From NCBI GenBank assembly GCA_019429445.1, contig JAHYIW010000009.1, forward strand, positions 41,337 to 105,336: DNA of 64,000 nt, given 5' to 3'. Under the pieces are notes generated by a model that searched no databases, was not told where the DNA came from, and saw only the letters and a program-made list of their open reading frames with translations. Within the stretch, counting starts at the first letter, position 1; each line of letters opens with the position of its first letter. Shown piece after piece: positions 29,624 to 37,751 of this stretch. Made by a program: the position numbers and the translations under genes. The DNA is from Desulfuromonadaceae bacterium (GTDB lineage Bacteria; Desulfobacterota; Desulfuromonadia; Desulfuromonadales; JAHYIW01).

Positions 29624-31627
29624 ATGTCAGCAGACCCATTGTTTACCCCGATCACGATCAACCAGATGAAAATAGCGAACCGCATCTACATGCCGGCGAT
29701 GCATCTGAATATGTGTCGCAACTATCAGGTGACCGAGCAGCTGCTGGCTTTTTACGCCGCACGGGCGCGAGGCGGGGCGGGGATGATCACGGTCGGGTAT
29801 GCTTCGGTCGATGAGCTGGCGGCCAATCCGATGCACATCGGCGCCCACGATGACAAATTCATTCCGGGACTGACCCGCCTGGCGAACACGATCAAGGAAA
29901 ACGGCGCGCGCGCCTCAGTGCAGCTCAACCATGCCGGGCGCTATAACCATTCGATGCTGCTCGGCGGCAAACAGCCAGTCGGTCCTTCCGCAACTGCTTC
30001 GCGGCTGACCGGCGAGACCCCGCATGCGCTGAGCTTGGACGAAATTGCCGCGACGATCGCCAGTTTCGCGGCGGCGGCAGGCAGGGTCAAGCAGGCCGGC
30101 TTCGACGCGGTTGAAATTCTCTGTGGCACCGGTTATCTGGTCAGCTCTTTCCTCTCCCCGGCGACCAATCAGCGTACTGATGACTATGGTGGCAGCCCCG
30201 CAAAGCGGATGCGTTTCGGACTCGATGTGGTGCGCGCGGTGCGGGCGGAAGTGGGTTCCGAGTTCCCGCTGCTTGTGCGGGTCAACGGCAACGATTTCAT
30301 GCCGAACGGCATCGGGCGGGAGCCGCTGCGTGAATTTGTCCGCCAGCTCGAAGCCGCCGGGGCGGATGCTTTTTGTGTCAACGTCGGCTGGCACGAATCG
30401 CGGGTGCCGCAGATTCAGACCAAGGTGCCGCGCGGGGTTTATGCCTATCTGGCCCGCAGTATCCGAGAGGTGGTCACGGTACCGGTGATCGCCAGTCATC
30501 GGATCAACGATCCGCAAATTGCGCGGGAGCTGCTGAACGAGGGCAGCTGCGACATGGTCGCCATGGGACGGGCGCTGATCGCCGACCCGGAGCTGCCGGA
30601 AAAAGCGCGCACCGGTCGGGAACGGGAGATCGTCCATTGCGTCGCCTGTGCCCAGGGATGTTTCGACCACCTGTTTGAAATGCGCGCGGTCGAATGTTTG
30701 TGCAACCCGCGCGCTGGTCATGAGTTGCAGGAAAATTTTTCCCGGGCCGAAACGCCGAAAGCGGTGTTGGTGATCGGCGGCGGGCCGGGCGGGATGAGTG
30801 CGGCGCTGGCAGCGAGTGAGCGGGGACACCGGGTGACGCTGGTTGAACAGTCGAACCGACTCGGCGGGCAGCTGCTGCTGGCGGGGGCAGCGCCGGGGCG
30901 CGCAGAATTTGTCCAGCTCGCCACCGATCTGGCGCAGCAGGTGGCAATCTCGGCGATTGAACTGCGCCTCGGCACTCGCGCCGATCGGGCGCTGGTCGAG
31001 CAACTTCAGCCGGAGGTGGTGATTATGGCGACCGGCGGTGCCGCCCTGACCCCGCCGATCCCCGGCGCCGAGTTATCACATGTGGTGCAGGCCTGGGATG
31101 TCCTTTCCGGCAAGGTCGAGGTCGGCCGCAACGTGGTGATCATCGGTGGCGGTGCGGTCGGGGTGGAAACGGCGTTGGAGCTGGCCGAACAGGGGACGCT
31201 ATCGGCAGATGCGCTGAAATTTCTGCTGGTGCACGAGGCCGCCGATCTCGCCGAACTGCGAACCCTGGCGACGCACGGAACACGCAAGGTGGTGGTGCTG
31301 GAAATGCTCGACAAGCTCGGTGCCAATTTCGGTAAAACCACCCGATGGGTGATGCTCGACGACATGCAACGCTACGGGGTCGAAACGTTGACCGGGGCAA
31401 AAGCTCTGGAAATCACCGCGCAAGCGGTCAAGGCTGAACATTGCGGGAAAGTGGTCGAATTCAGTGCCGACACGGTGGTGTTGGCGGCCGGCACCCGCCC
31501 GGTCAATCCGTTGCAGCAAGAGCTCGAAGGCAAGGGGGTTGTTTGCCATGTCATTGGTGACGCGAAACGCCCGGCAATGGTCTTCGATGCGGTGCATCAG
31601 GGATATGCAACAGGCCGTAAATTGTAA
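29624..31627 (+). CDS. 2,4-dienoyl-CoA reductase-like flavoenzyme
   Basis: About 667 residues of the Old Yellow Enzyme / FadH family. An FMN TIM barrel (1-360; NHAGRYNH and NGNDFMPNGIG region) is followed by a 4Fe-4S cysteine cluster CVACAQGC...CLCNP, then FAD and NAD(P)H Rossmann domains (VLVIGGGPGGMSAAL and NVVIIGGGAVGVETAL). It likely reduces dienoyl-CoA from polyunsaturated acids. ATG 29624 has a GGGGAAGGAA ribosome-binding site; ATG 29600 overlaps the preceding stop and is less likely. Confidence 0.88.
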   Translation: MSADPLFTPITINQMKIANRIYMPAMHLNMCRNYQVTEQLLAFYAARARGGAGMITVGYASVDELAANPMHIGAHDDKFIPGLTRLANTIKENGARASVQLNHAGRYNHSMLLGGKQPVGPSATASRLTGETPHALSLDEIAATIASFAAAAGRVKQAGFDAVEILCGTGYLVSSFLSPATNQRTDDYGGSPAKRMRFGLDVVRAVRAEVGSEFPLLVRVNGNDFMPNGIGREPLREFVRQLEAAGADAFCVNVGWHESRVPQIQTKVPRGVYAYLARSIREVVTVPVIASHRINDPQIARELLNEGSCDMVAMGRALIADPELPEKARTGREREIVHCVACAQGCFDHLFEMRAVECLCNPRAGHELQENFSRAETPKAVLVIGGGPGGMSAALAASERGHRVTLVEQSNRLGGQLLLAGAAPGRAEFVQLATDLAQQVAISAIELRLGTRADRALVEQLQPEVVIMATGGAALTPPIPGAELSHVVQAWDVLSGKVEVGRNVVIIGGGAVGVETALELAEQGTLSADALKFLLVHEAADLAELRTLATHGTRKVVVLEMLDKLGANFGKTTRWVMLDDMQRYGVETLTGAKALEITAQAVKAEHCGKVVEFSADTVVLAAGTRPVNPLQQELEGKGVVCHVIGDAKRPAMVFDAVHQGYATGRKL

Positions 31628-31699
31628 AGGTAAAGCCGTCGGCGCGGCCAGGGTGGTCGTTGCTGTCACAGAGAGCCTCCGACTCTCTCTCAATGTGAT

Positions 31700-31730
31700 G
31701 GGGGGAATAAAAATTCCCCCGCTTTTTTTG
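31700..31730 (+). terminator. Rho-independent terminator
   Basis: GGGGGAAT and ATTCCCCC pair around a short A-rich loop, followed by GC and seven T residues. It separates the dienoyl-CoA reductase transcript from the next gene. Confidence 0.8.
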
Positions 31731-31762
31731 CGGCGGTTACAAAACTATGACGGGAGTACAGG

Positions 31763-32551
31763 ATGATGACGCTTGCTGATAATGATGCGTTGATCGATGT
31801 CGCGGCCGCTGGCGGGGTGCTGCGCATCGGAATTAATCGCCCGGCCAAGTTCAACGCCATCAACCGTCAGATGTACAGCGACATGGCGGCGGCGCTGCAA
31901 CGCGCCGAGCAGGATGATTCAATGCGGGTGGTGCTGATTCACGGCACCGCCGACTGTTTCACCAGCGGCAACGATCTGCGCGATTTCGCCCAGGACCCGC
32001 CGACCGGCCAGGACAGCCCGGTCTTTCATTTTCTCGCCGCCATCAGCCAGGCGACCAAACCGCTGGTCGCCGCCGTCAACGGGCCGGCCATCGGCATCGG
32101 CACCACCATGCTGCTGCACTGCGATCTGGTCTATGCCGGGGAGAGCGCAAAATTTCAGACCCCGTTTGTCAACCTTGGCCTCTGCCCGGAGGCCGCGTCC
32201 AGCCTGCTGCTGCCGCAATTGATTGGTCATGCGCGCGCCGCCGAAATGATTCTGCTCGGCCAGCCGTTCAGCGCCGCCCGCGCCTGTGAAGCGGGGCTGG
32301 TGAACGATGTTTTTCCGGGCAACAAAGTTTTTCAGCACGCCCTGACGCAGGCGCAACAGTTGGCCAAACAGCCACCGGCAGCGGTGCGGCTGGCGAAGCG
32401 GCTGCTGAAGCAAAGCACCGCCGCGACCGTTCCCGCCGTGATGGCGGAAGAGGGACAACTCTTTCTGGAACGCTTGGCGTCGCCGGAAGCGGCCGAGGCG
32501 TTGGCAGCGTTTTTTGCCGGGCGCGCGGCCGATTTTTCGCGGTTTCGGTAG
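31763..32551 (+). CDS. crotonase-family protein, probably delta3,delta2-enoyl-CoA isomerase
   Basis: About 262 residues with the crotonase fold (oxyanion-hole region FTSGNDLRDF and NGPAIGIGT). The two hydratase glutamates are absent: the first region reads GIGTTMLLHCD and the second TPFVNLGL. Instead a glutamate occurs in LCPEAASS, as in ECI2/Eci1-type isomerases. I infer an isomerase that moves double bonds of unsaturated acyl-CoA, which suits the neighbouring dienoyl-CoA reductase. General annotation as enoyl-CoA hydratase would be misleading. Confidence 0.78.
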   Translation: MMTLADNDALIDVAAAGGVLRIGINRPAKFNAINRQMYSDMAAALQRAEQDDSMRVVLIHGTADCFTSGNDLRDFAQDPPTGQDSPVFHFLAAISQATKPLVAAVNGPAIGIGTTMLLHCDLVYAGESAKFQTPFVNLGLCPEAASSLLLPQLIGHARAAEMILLGQPFSAARACEAGLVNDVFPGNKVFQHALTQAQQLAKQPPAAVRLAKRLLKQSTAATVPAVMAEEGQLFLERLASPEAAEALAAFFAGRAADFSRFR

Positions 32552-32591
32552 GCACCAGGCGGTTTTAACAGTCTTGTGACGGAGAAAACGA

Positions 32592-34292
32592 ATGAAGTTG
32601 TTCAATCCGAAAAGCTATTGGCGTGAGCATGCCGATGCCCGGTCGCGGGAGATCGTGGAACGGACGATCGCATTTTTTGAAACCAAGGGGCTGGCGCAGA
32701 TCAAGGCCGACGATCAGGCGATGGTCTGGTATGAGGACTTTCTGGCATTCATCAAGGACGAACAGATCTTTGCCACCCTGTTGACCCCCGCCGAGTACGG
32801 GGAGGGCGACGCGGTGCGCTGGGACACATGGCGGCTCAGTGAGTTCAACGAAGTTCTCGCATTCTATGGACTCTGTTACTGGTATGCCTGGCAGGTGACG
32901 ATTCTCGGCCTCGGCCCGATCTGGATGGGGGATAACGAGGCGCTGAAGCGGCGCACGGCGCAGCTGCTCCGTGACGGCGGGGTCTTTGCCTTCGGCCTGT
33001 CGGAAAAAGACCACGGCGCCGATCTCTACTCCAGCGCGATGACCCTCCACCCGCAGGGCGACGGTACCTATCTGGCGCGGGGCTCCAAATATTATATCGG
33101 GAACGGCAACTGCGCGGCGCTGGTCTCGACCTTCGGCAAAATTGCCGACAGCGGTGAGTACGTCTTCTTTGTCGTCGCGACCGATCATCCCGCCTACGAG
33201 TGCGTGAAAAAGATCGACACCTCGGGTGTGCGGCAGGCCTATGTCGCCGAGTTTGCCCTGCACGATTATCCGATCACGACCGCCGACATGCTTTCGCGCG
33301 GCGAACTGGCCTGGAATTCGTCGCTCAATACCGTCAATATCGGCAAGTTAGAACTCGGCTGCGCGGCGGTCGGTATGGCCACCCACGCCTTTTACGAGGC
33401 GCTCAACCACGCCGCCGGTCGCACCCTCTACGGCGGCCTGGTGACCGACTTCCCGCATGTACGCAAACTGTTTACTGAAGCCTACGCGCGCCTGACGGCG
33501 ATGAAACTCTTCGCCTGGCGCGCGGCTGACTATCTGCGCAATGCCACCGACGACGACCGCCGCTATCTGCTCTATAACCCGATTGTCAAGATGAAGGTGA
33601 CCGGTCAGGGGGAGCAGGTGGTCGGCATGCTCCATGATGTTATCGCCGCCAAAGGCTTCGAGCAGGACACCTATTTCGAGATGGCGATCCGCGATATCGG
33701 TATGCTGCCGAAGCTCGAAGGGACCGAGCATGTCAACATGGCGCTGATCATCAAGTTCGTGCGCAACTATTTCTTCGCGCCGCTCGACTATCCAGATCTC
33801 CCCCGGCGCAACGAGGCCGGGGACGATAATTACCTTTTCCGCCAGTTTACCGGCGGTCTGGGCAAAGTCCGCTTTCCCGATTATCGCCGCCCCTACGCCA
33901 GGATCGAACTGCCGAATGTGCTGATCTTCCGCGCACAGCTCGAACTCTTCCGTCGTCTGCTCCAGGACGCGCCGCCGGACGCTCAGCAGAGCGCCAATAT
34001 CGATTATATGCTCGCCGCCGGCGAACTCTTCACCCTCATCGCCTACGCCCAGCTGATTCTGGAGAACAGTCGCATCTATGCGCTCGACGACGATCTGCTC
34101 GAACAGATCTTCACCTTTCTGGTCAAGGATTTCTCGGCCTTTGCGCTGCGCATGCTCCTCGATCACAAGAACAGCGCCGCACAGGAAGAACTCTTCCGCC
34201 AGATGATCAAGCAGCCGGAGCTTGACGATGCCAGGTTTGAACGGGTGTGGAACGGCCAGGTGCTGGCGCTACGGGATTGTTATTCCTCCTGA
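32592..34292 (+). CDS. acyl-CoA dehydrogenase family protein
   Basis: 566 residues. Acyl-CoA dehydrogenase signatures are FGLSEKDHGADL and, near the catalytic region, LEGTEHVNMALI with a glutamate at the expected place. It is divergent from the other two dehydrogenases here, with an atypical N-terminus (FNPKSYWREHADARSREIVE) and an extended C-terminal helical domain. The substrate is unknown. It is followed by a ferredoxin-like protein that may be its electron partner. Confidence 0.8.
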   Translation: MKLFNPKSYWREHADARSREIVERTIAFFETKGLAQIKADDQAMVWYEDFLAFIKDEQIFATLLTPAEYGEGDAVRWDTWRLSEFNEVLAFYGLCYWYAWQVTILGLGPIWMGDNEALKRRTAQLLRDGGVFAFGLSEKDHGADLYSSAMTLHPQGDGTYLARGSKYYIGNGNCAALVSTFGKIADSGEYVFFVVATDHPAYECVKKIDTSGVRQAYVAEFALHDYPITTADMLSRGELAWNSSLNTVNIGKLELGCAAVGMATHAFYEALNHAAGRTLYGGLVTDFPHVRKLFTEAYARLTAMKLFAWRAADYLRNATDDDRRYLLYNPIVKMKVTGQGEQVVGMLHDVIAAKGFEQDTYFEMAIRDIGMLPKLEGTEHVNMALIIKFVRNYFFAPLDYPDLPRRNEAGDDNYLFRQFTGGLGKVRFPDYRRPYARIELPNVLIFRAQLELFRRLLQDAPPDAQQSANIDYMLAAGELFTLIAYAQLILENSRIYALDDDLLEQIFTFLVKDFSAFALRMLLDHKNSAAQEELFRQMIKQPELDDARFERVWNGQVLALRDCYSS

Positions 34293-34302
34293 GTTTCAGT
34301 GC

Positions 34303-34360
34303 TTTTCTCCGTGCCCTCCGTGTCTCCAGTGAGCGCGGCGAACGGGTGGTGAATAAAAAA
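34303..34360. repeat. CTCCGTG dispersed repeat, single copy
   Basis: TTCTCCGTGCCCTCCGTGTCTCCAGTG followed by GGTGGTGAATAAAAAA matches the repeat family seen in the nuo operon (49393, 55433, 55581). It lies just ahead of the Fe-S protein gene at 34377. Confidence 0.6.
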
Positions 34361-34376
34361 TAGAAAGGACAACCCG

Positions 34377-35555
34377 ATGGGACATCATCTCGGCTCCAAA
34401 GACAGCATCGTGCCGCTGATCGACCGACTCAACAAATATCCGGTCGGGCTGGTCGATAACGAAAAGTTGCGCGAGATTCTGGCACTGCTCTTTGATGAGC
34501 AAGAGGCCTTCATCGCCTCGTGCTTTCCGCTGGAGGAAGCGACGTTGCCGGAGCTGGTGCGGGCCACCGGGATCGCGGCTCCAGCGCTGACACCGCTGCT
34601 CGACAAGATGGCCGACAAGGGGCTGGTGATGGATATGCCCTACGGCGGCAAAACCTACTACCTGCTGATGCCGGGGCTGATCGGCTTTTTTGAATTTACC
34701 TTTATGAAAAACCGCGCCGACCTGCCGCTGGCCGAGCTGGCCAGGCTGATGGCCGAGTACATGTACGAAAATCCGCAGACCGGCCAGGCGAGCGAGTTTT
34801 TCGGCAGCAAGACCAGTCTGACCCGCTCACTGGTCTACGCAAACCAGATTCCGGTCAGCTCCACAGTGACCAGCTACGAAGATGCCCGTCAGATCATCGA
34901 GAACAGTTCGTTCGGGGCAGTCGGCATGTGTTACTGCCGTCACAAAAAGGAGCATCTCGACGCGACCTGCGCCAAGGGCGCGCCGGTCGAGAATATCTGT
35001 ATTTCATTGGGGAGCGCGGCCAGGTTCATGGCGCGGCGCGGCTTTGCCAGAGAACAGAGCAAAGCCGAACTGCTGGCGATCCTCGACACCGCCCGCACCC
35101 ACAATCTGACCCACATCACCGATAATATCCGCCACCAGCCATCGTTTATCTGCAATTGCTGTTCCTGCTGCTGCGAGTTGATGCTCGGGGTCCAGGCCGG
35201 TTATCAGGATGGCATCGGCAAGACGCCGTTTCTGGCGCAGATCGACAAAGATGCCTGTAATGGCTGCGGTCTCTGCTTTGCCGCCTGCAACGTCAAGGCG
35301 CTCACCCCGGCCAGTTGCAGTGAGAAAGCGGGGCGTTACGCCTACCTTGACGAGCCGGCCTGTCTTGGCTGCGGGGCGTGTATTCCGGTGTGCAAGCGCG
35401 GCGCATTGCGTCTGGTTGAACGGGCGGAGCGACCGCTTCCCCCGGAGAAACGCCGTGACATGCTCAAGGCGATTCTCAAAGAAAAGGGGCGGCTGAAGCC
35501 GTATGTGATCAGTGGCATCAAGAAGAAACTTCGCCGGTTGTTGCCGGGGAGTTGA
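34377..35555 (+). CDS. 4Fe-4S dicluster protein with winged-helix-like N-terminus
   Basis: 392 residues. Residues about 45-100 look like a winged-helix fold. A cysteine-rich centre (GMCYCRHKKEH and FICNCCSCCCELM) is followed by two ferredoxin motifs, CNGCGLCFAACNVKAL and CLGCGACIPVCKRGAL. The C-terminus is basic (KKKLRRLL). It is probably an electron-transfer protein for the upstream acyl-CoA dehydrogenase; similar proteins are common in anaerobic deltaproteobacteria. The exact partner is inferred from context only. Confidence 0.75.
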   Translation: MGHHLGSKDSIVPLIDRLNKYPVGLVDNEKLREILALLFDEQEAFIASCFPLEEATLPELVRATGIAAPALTPLLDKMADKGLVMDMPYGGKTYYLLMPGLIGFFEFTFMKNRADLPLAELARLMAEYMYENPQTGQASEFFGSKTSLTRSLVYANQIPVSSTVTSYEDARQIIENSSFGAVGMCYCRHKKEHLDATCAKGAPVENICISLGSAARFMARRGFAREQSKAELLAILDTARTHNLTHITDNIRHQPSFICNCCSCCCELMLGVQAGYQDGIGKTPFLAQIDKDACNGCGLCFAACNVKALTPASCSEKAGRYAYLDEPACLGCGACIPVCKRGALRLVERAERPLPPEKRRDMLKAILKEKGRLKPYVISGIKKKLRRLLPGS

Positions 35556-35568
35556 GCCCAGCGGGGAA

Positions 35569-35610
35569 GAACAGGCGGCGCGTTGCGAGACGGGCCGCCT
35601 GTTCTTTTTT
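35569..35610 (+). terminator. Rho-independent terminator
   Basis: GAACAGGCGGC (35569-35579) pairs perfectly with GCCGCCTGTTC (35594-35604), followed by six T residues. It ends the transcript of the Fe-S protein gene. Confidence 0.88.
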
Positions 35611-36163
35611 GGGATTGCGTTACTGATCTTCCGCCAGAAATTGGAGAAGGGGGACTTGGATGGCGCGGAAGATTGGTGCTTATTAAAAGCACAGATATAC
35701 GCGACCACCATACCCGCTGCAAGCACAGGCACTTTTGCATCCTTTTGCTGCCGGGCAAAAGGATGTCGGCTGGCGGGACGAAACCCGCCGGATTATGATC
35801 CAATTTCCTACTGAATCGAAAAACAACTTCGCGGGTCGCGGCCCGCTGCCGCCTCACTCTTTTGCTGGCCCAAAAGAGTAAGCAGAAAAGGGCCTGCCAT
35901 TGCATGGAGCATGTCGGGTTCGCAGAGTGAGGAATTCAAGGGACTGTGTACGAGGGACGCACTCGGTGCGCATCTGCCGCATCTGACGGGGCTGTTCTTT
36001 GCGCCCCGTGCCTGTCGGCGTCTTCGTAGTGAACGGGGAGTGCTGTATTGAAGCCACCATGAAACCCGGCTATAACAATTTTCAACGCCAACGGGGCCCC
36101 ATAAGAAAAGGCCCCGTCCCGGTGCAGATGAGCAGCATATTGTCTCTCCTCGCGACCTTGTTT
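35611..36163. other. repeat-rich intergenic region without a gene
   Basis: It contains several short hairpins, such as CCTTTTGCTGCCGGGCAAAAGG near 35741 and CTCTTTTGCTGGCCCAAAAGAG near 35857. They resemble decayed REP-like repeats. A bidirectional-looking hairpin (ACGGGGCC / GGCCCCGT, 36091-36117) probably ends the minus-strand thioesterase transcript. Frames here are short and lack family features. Confidence 0.55.
36091..36117 (-). terminator. hairpin downstream of the thioesterase gene
   Basis: ACGGGGCC and GGCCCCGT are inverted around an 11-base A-rich loop, 47 bases after the minus-strand stop. No long T-run. Confidence 0.5.
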
Positions 36164-36565
36164 TCAGTCGGCCAGCATCATCTGCTTGAGACTCTTCGGG
36201 ATGCGGGTTGGTTTTTTTGCCTTGCCGTCGTAGCAGACCATCACCGTTTTTGCCAGCCCGAACAGTTTGCCGTCCCCGTTGTGCAGGACGTAATCGATGT
36301 CAAAGCTCGAATTGCCGACCCGCGCTATCTCCAGCGTAATGATCATGACATCGTCGAGTCCAATCGGAAGTTTGTATTCACATTCTGCCTTCGCCACCAG
36401 AAACAGCAACGACTGCCCCATGAATTCGATGAACTTATCGTGAAACAGTTTGGTGCGCGCCGTCTCCAGCAAAGTAAAGTAGACGGCATTGTTGACATGA
36501 CCGTAGGCATCCAGATCAGCGAAACGCAATTCGACCGGGATTGAATATTTCTTGATTTCAGTCAT
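36164..36565 (-). CDS. hotdog-fold acyl-CoA thioesterase (4HBT/YbgC-like)
   Basis: 133 residues. The signature FADLDAYGHVNNAVYF contains the catalytic aspartate and the HVNN of the 4-hydroxybenzoyl-CoA thioesterase family. It hydrolyses acyl-CoA. It lies at the end of a minus-strand unit led by the MerR regulator, one base after the chalcone-isomerase-like gene. A role in relieving excess acyl-CoA is an inference. Confidence 0.86.
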   Translation of the reverse strand: MTEIKKYSIPVELRFADLDAYGHVNNAVYFTLLETARTKLFHDKFIEFMGQSLLFLVAKAECEYKLPIGLDDVMIITLEIARVGNSSFDIDYVLHNGDGKLFGLAKTVMVCYDGKAKKPTRIPKSLKQMMLAD

Positions 36566-36566
36566 G

Positions 36567-37124
36567 TTACTTTCCGAGCATCCCTTCTTTTAAACTTTCG
36601 ATCGGTTCCGCGCCAAAGGAGATATTCAGCACCGCCTTGGTTGCCGCCGGCGAATCAACCAGGCCGACCAGCTTGCCGTTGTACAGAACGGTAAGTCTGC
36701 CGCCAGGGGTAAACTGCATATCGATCGTATCGTTTTTAACTGCATCAAAATCAAAAATCTGCAAAAATTTCTGCGCATCAGCACTCTTGCTGAACTCTGG
36801 TATATTGTTGTCAGTGCTCTCGGCAAAACCGTCGCGCAGTTTCTGTGCCGACACCTCGTCGTAAACAAAATGCATGCGGATTACTTTGGGGAGGTCAGGA
36901 TTCATCACCTCGGCGGCATCCGTCACCCGGGATGGAGTGTAGAGCGCGCCGACATAGATCGAGAAGAAAAACTTCGTGCGCATCCCCTAGCCATTGAGCT
37001 GTAAGGTTTGCCCCTCCAGACGGTCACTGTCGGGGAGGGTGACTCCCTTGAATTCCGCCGCAGTTGCAGAACCGGTAAAGACAAAAGTCGTCAGCAAGCT
37101 AAGAATAATGGCAACTCTGGTCAT
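36567..37124 (-). pseudogene. chalcone-isomerase-like exported protein interrupted by an amber codon
   Basis: The full reading is 186 codons from ATG 37124 to the stop at 36567. It begins with a signal peptide (MTRVAIILSLLTTFVFTGSA) and AEFKGVTLPDS, then a TAG at codon 46 (36987-36989), then GMRTKFFFSIYVGALY, which is the conserved chalcone-isomerase-like motif. Both sides are in the same frame and normally make one domain (LNGxGMRTKFFF). A single-base change such as GAG or TGG to TAG explains it. An internal restart at 36983 would lack the signal peptide. Its ATG overlaps the merR stop. Confidence 0.8.
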
Positions 37125-37561
37125 GGTTTCTGCTCCTTTAAGTCGTTTAGAATGCGCAAGCGGTAATCAACAATATCTTTTCGCAAGGATGAAAGGGTTG
37201 AAATTTTTTCATCAACCTTGTGGATGTTCAGATCGAGGATTTCGAGAAGCCGCGGTGTGATAGTGCTGAATTGACGCTGTTGAGAGTTGAAGGATTGATT
37301 ATGTGCATCGAAATGGTCGGCCAACTCCCGCATCTCCTTCAGATCGATGCCAAGATTCTTCAGTTTGAGGATGAACTTCAGACGACGTATTTCGTCGCGG
37401 CCGTACTGCCGTGCACCGGTGCCGACACGCTGTGAGAGCCCCATCAGTCCAATCTCTTCATAATAACGGATGGTACGGGTGGTGATACCGAGTTGCTCGG
37501 CCAGATCGCCGATCTGCACCAGGTCGACACCCGGACTTGAGTTATTCTCATTATTTATCAT
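37121..37561 (-). CDS. MerR-family transcriptional regulator of acyl-CoA metabolism
   Basis: About 146 residues. The N-terminal winged helix reads VQIGDLAEQLGITTRTIRYYEEIGLM, followed by ARQYGRDEIRRLKFI and a C-terminal coiled coil. There is no cysteine-rich metal site, so the ligand is probably organic, as for LiuR-type regulators of acyl-CoA degradation. ATG 37561 has AAAGGTGAG upstream; GTG 37570 is an alternative. It faces the thiolase operon divergently and shares candidate operators with fadL, fadD and itself. Confidence 0.85.
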   Translation of the reverse strand: MINNENNSSPGVDLVQIGDLAEQLGITTRTIRYYEEIGLMGLSQRVGTGARQYGRDEIRRLKFILKLKNLGIDLKEMRELADHFDAHNQSFNSQQRQFSTITPRLLEILDLNIHKVDEKISTLSSLRKDIVDYRLRILNDLKEQKP

Positions 37562-37570
37562 TATGCTCAC

Positions 37571-37621
37571 CTTTACGTACGTTTTTTTTAGAAAAATATC
37601 ATCATGTTTACAATTCTGTCA
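37571..37621 (-). promoter_or_regulatory. merR promoter and autoregulatory site
   Basis: On the minus strand TTGACA (37616-37621), a 17-base spacer and ATATTT (37593-37598) form a good sigma-70 promoter. The motif AACGTACGTAAAG (37571-37583) lies just downstream of the expected start of transcription. It shares ACGTAA with the three operator sites, so MerR may repress its own gene. Confidence 0.55.
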
Positions 37622-37691
37622 ATATTTTAAATCCTCTATTCATAAGGTTTTTAAACAATTTAGTTTTTATAGAATGCTGTTGTATTTTTGG

Positions 37692-37720
37692 TTGACTTTA
37701 ACGTAAGGTAAAATTATTGT
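37692..37720 (+). promoter_or_regulatory. promoter with MerR-type operator, site 3 (thiolase operon)
   Basis: TTGACTTTAACGTAAG at 37692-37707 supplies -35 TTGACT. A 17-base spacer leads to -10 TATTGT at 37715-37720. Layout and operator core match sites 1 and 2. It is 32 bases upstream of the thiolase start. Confidence 0.7.
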
Positions 37721-37751
37721 AGACAAAATCACAAACAGGAATGGAGCTGAC

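Noticed and set aside
35512..35814. Short frames downstream of the Fe-S protein gene
   Set aside because: They cross a strong terminator and REP-like hairpins and have no family resemblance.
36987..36989. TAG as a pyrrolysine codon
   Set aside because: Nothing in the window indicates pyrrolysine machinery, and the protein is not a methyltransferase; a point mutation is simpler.
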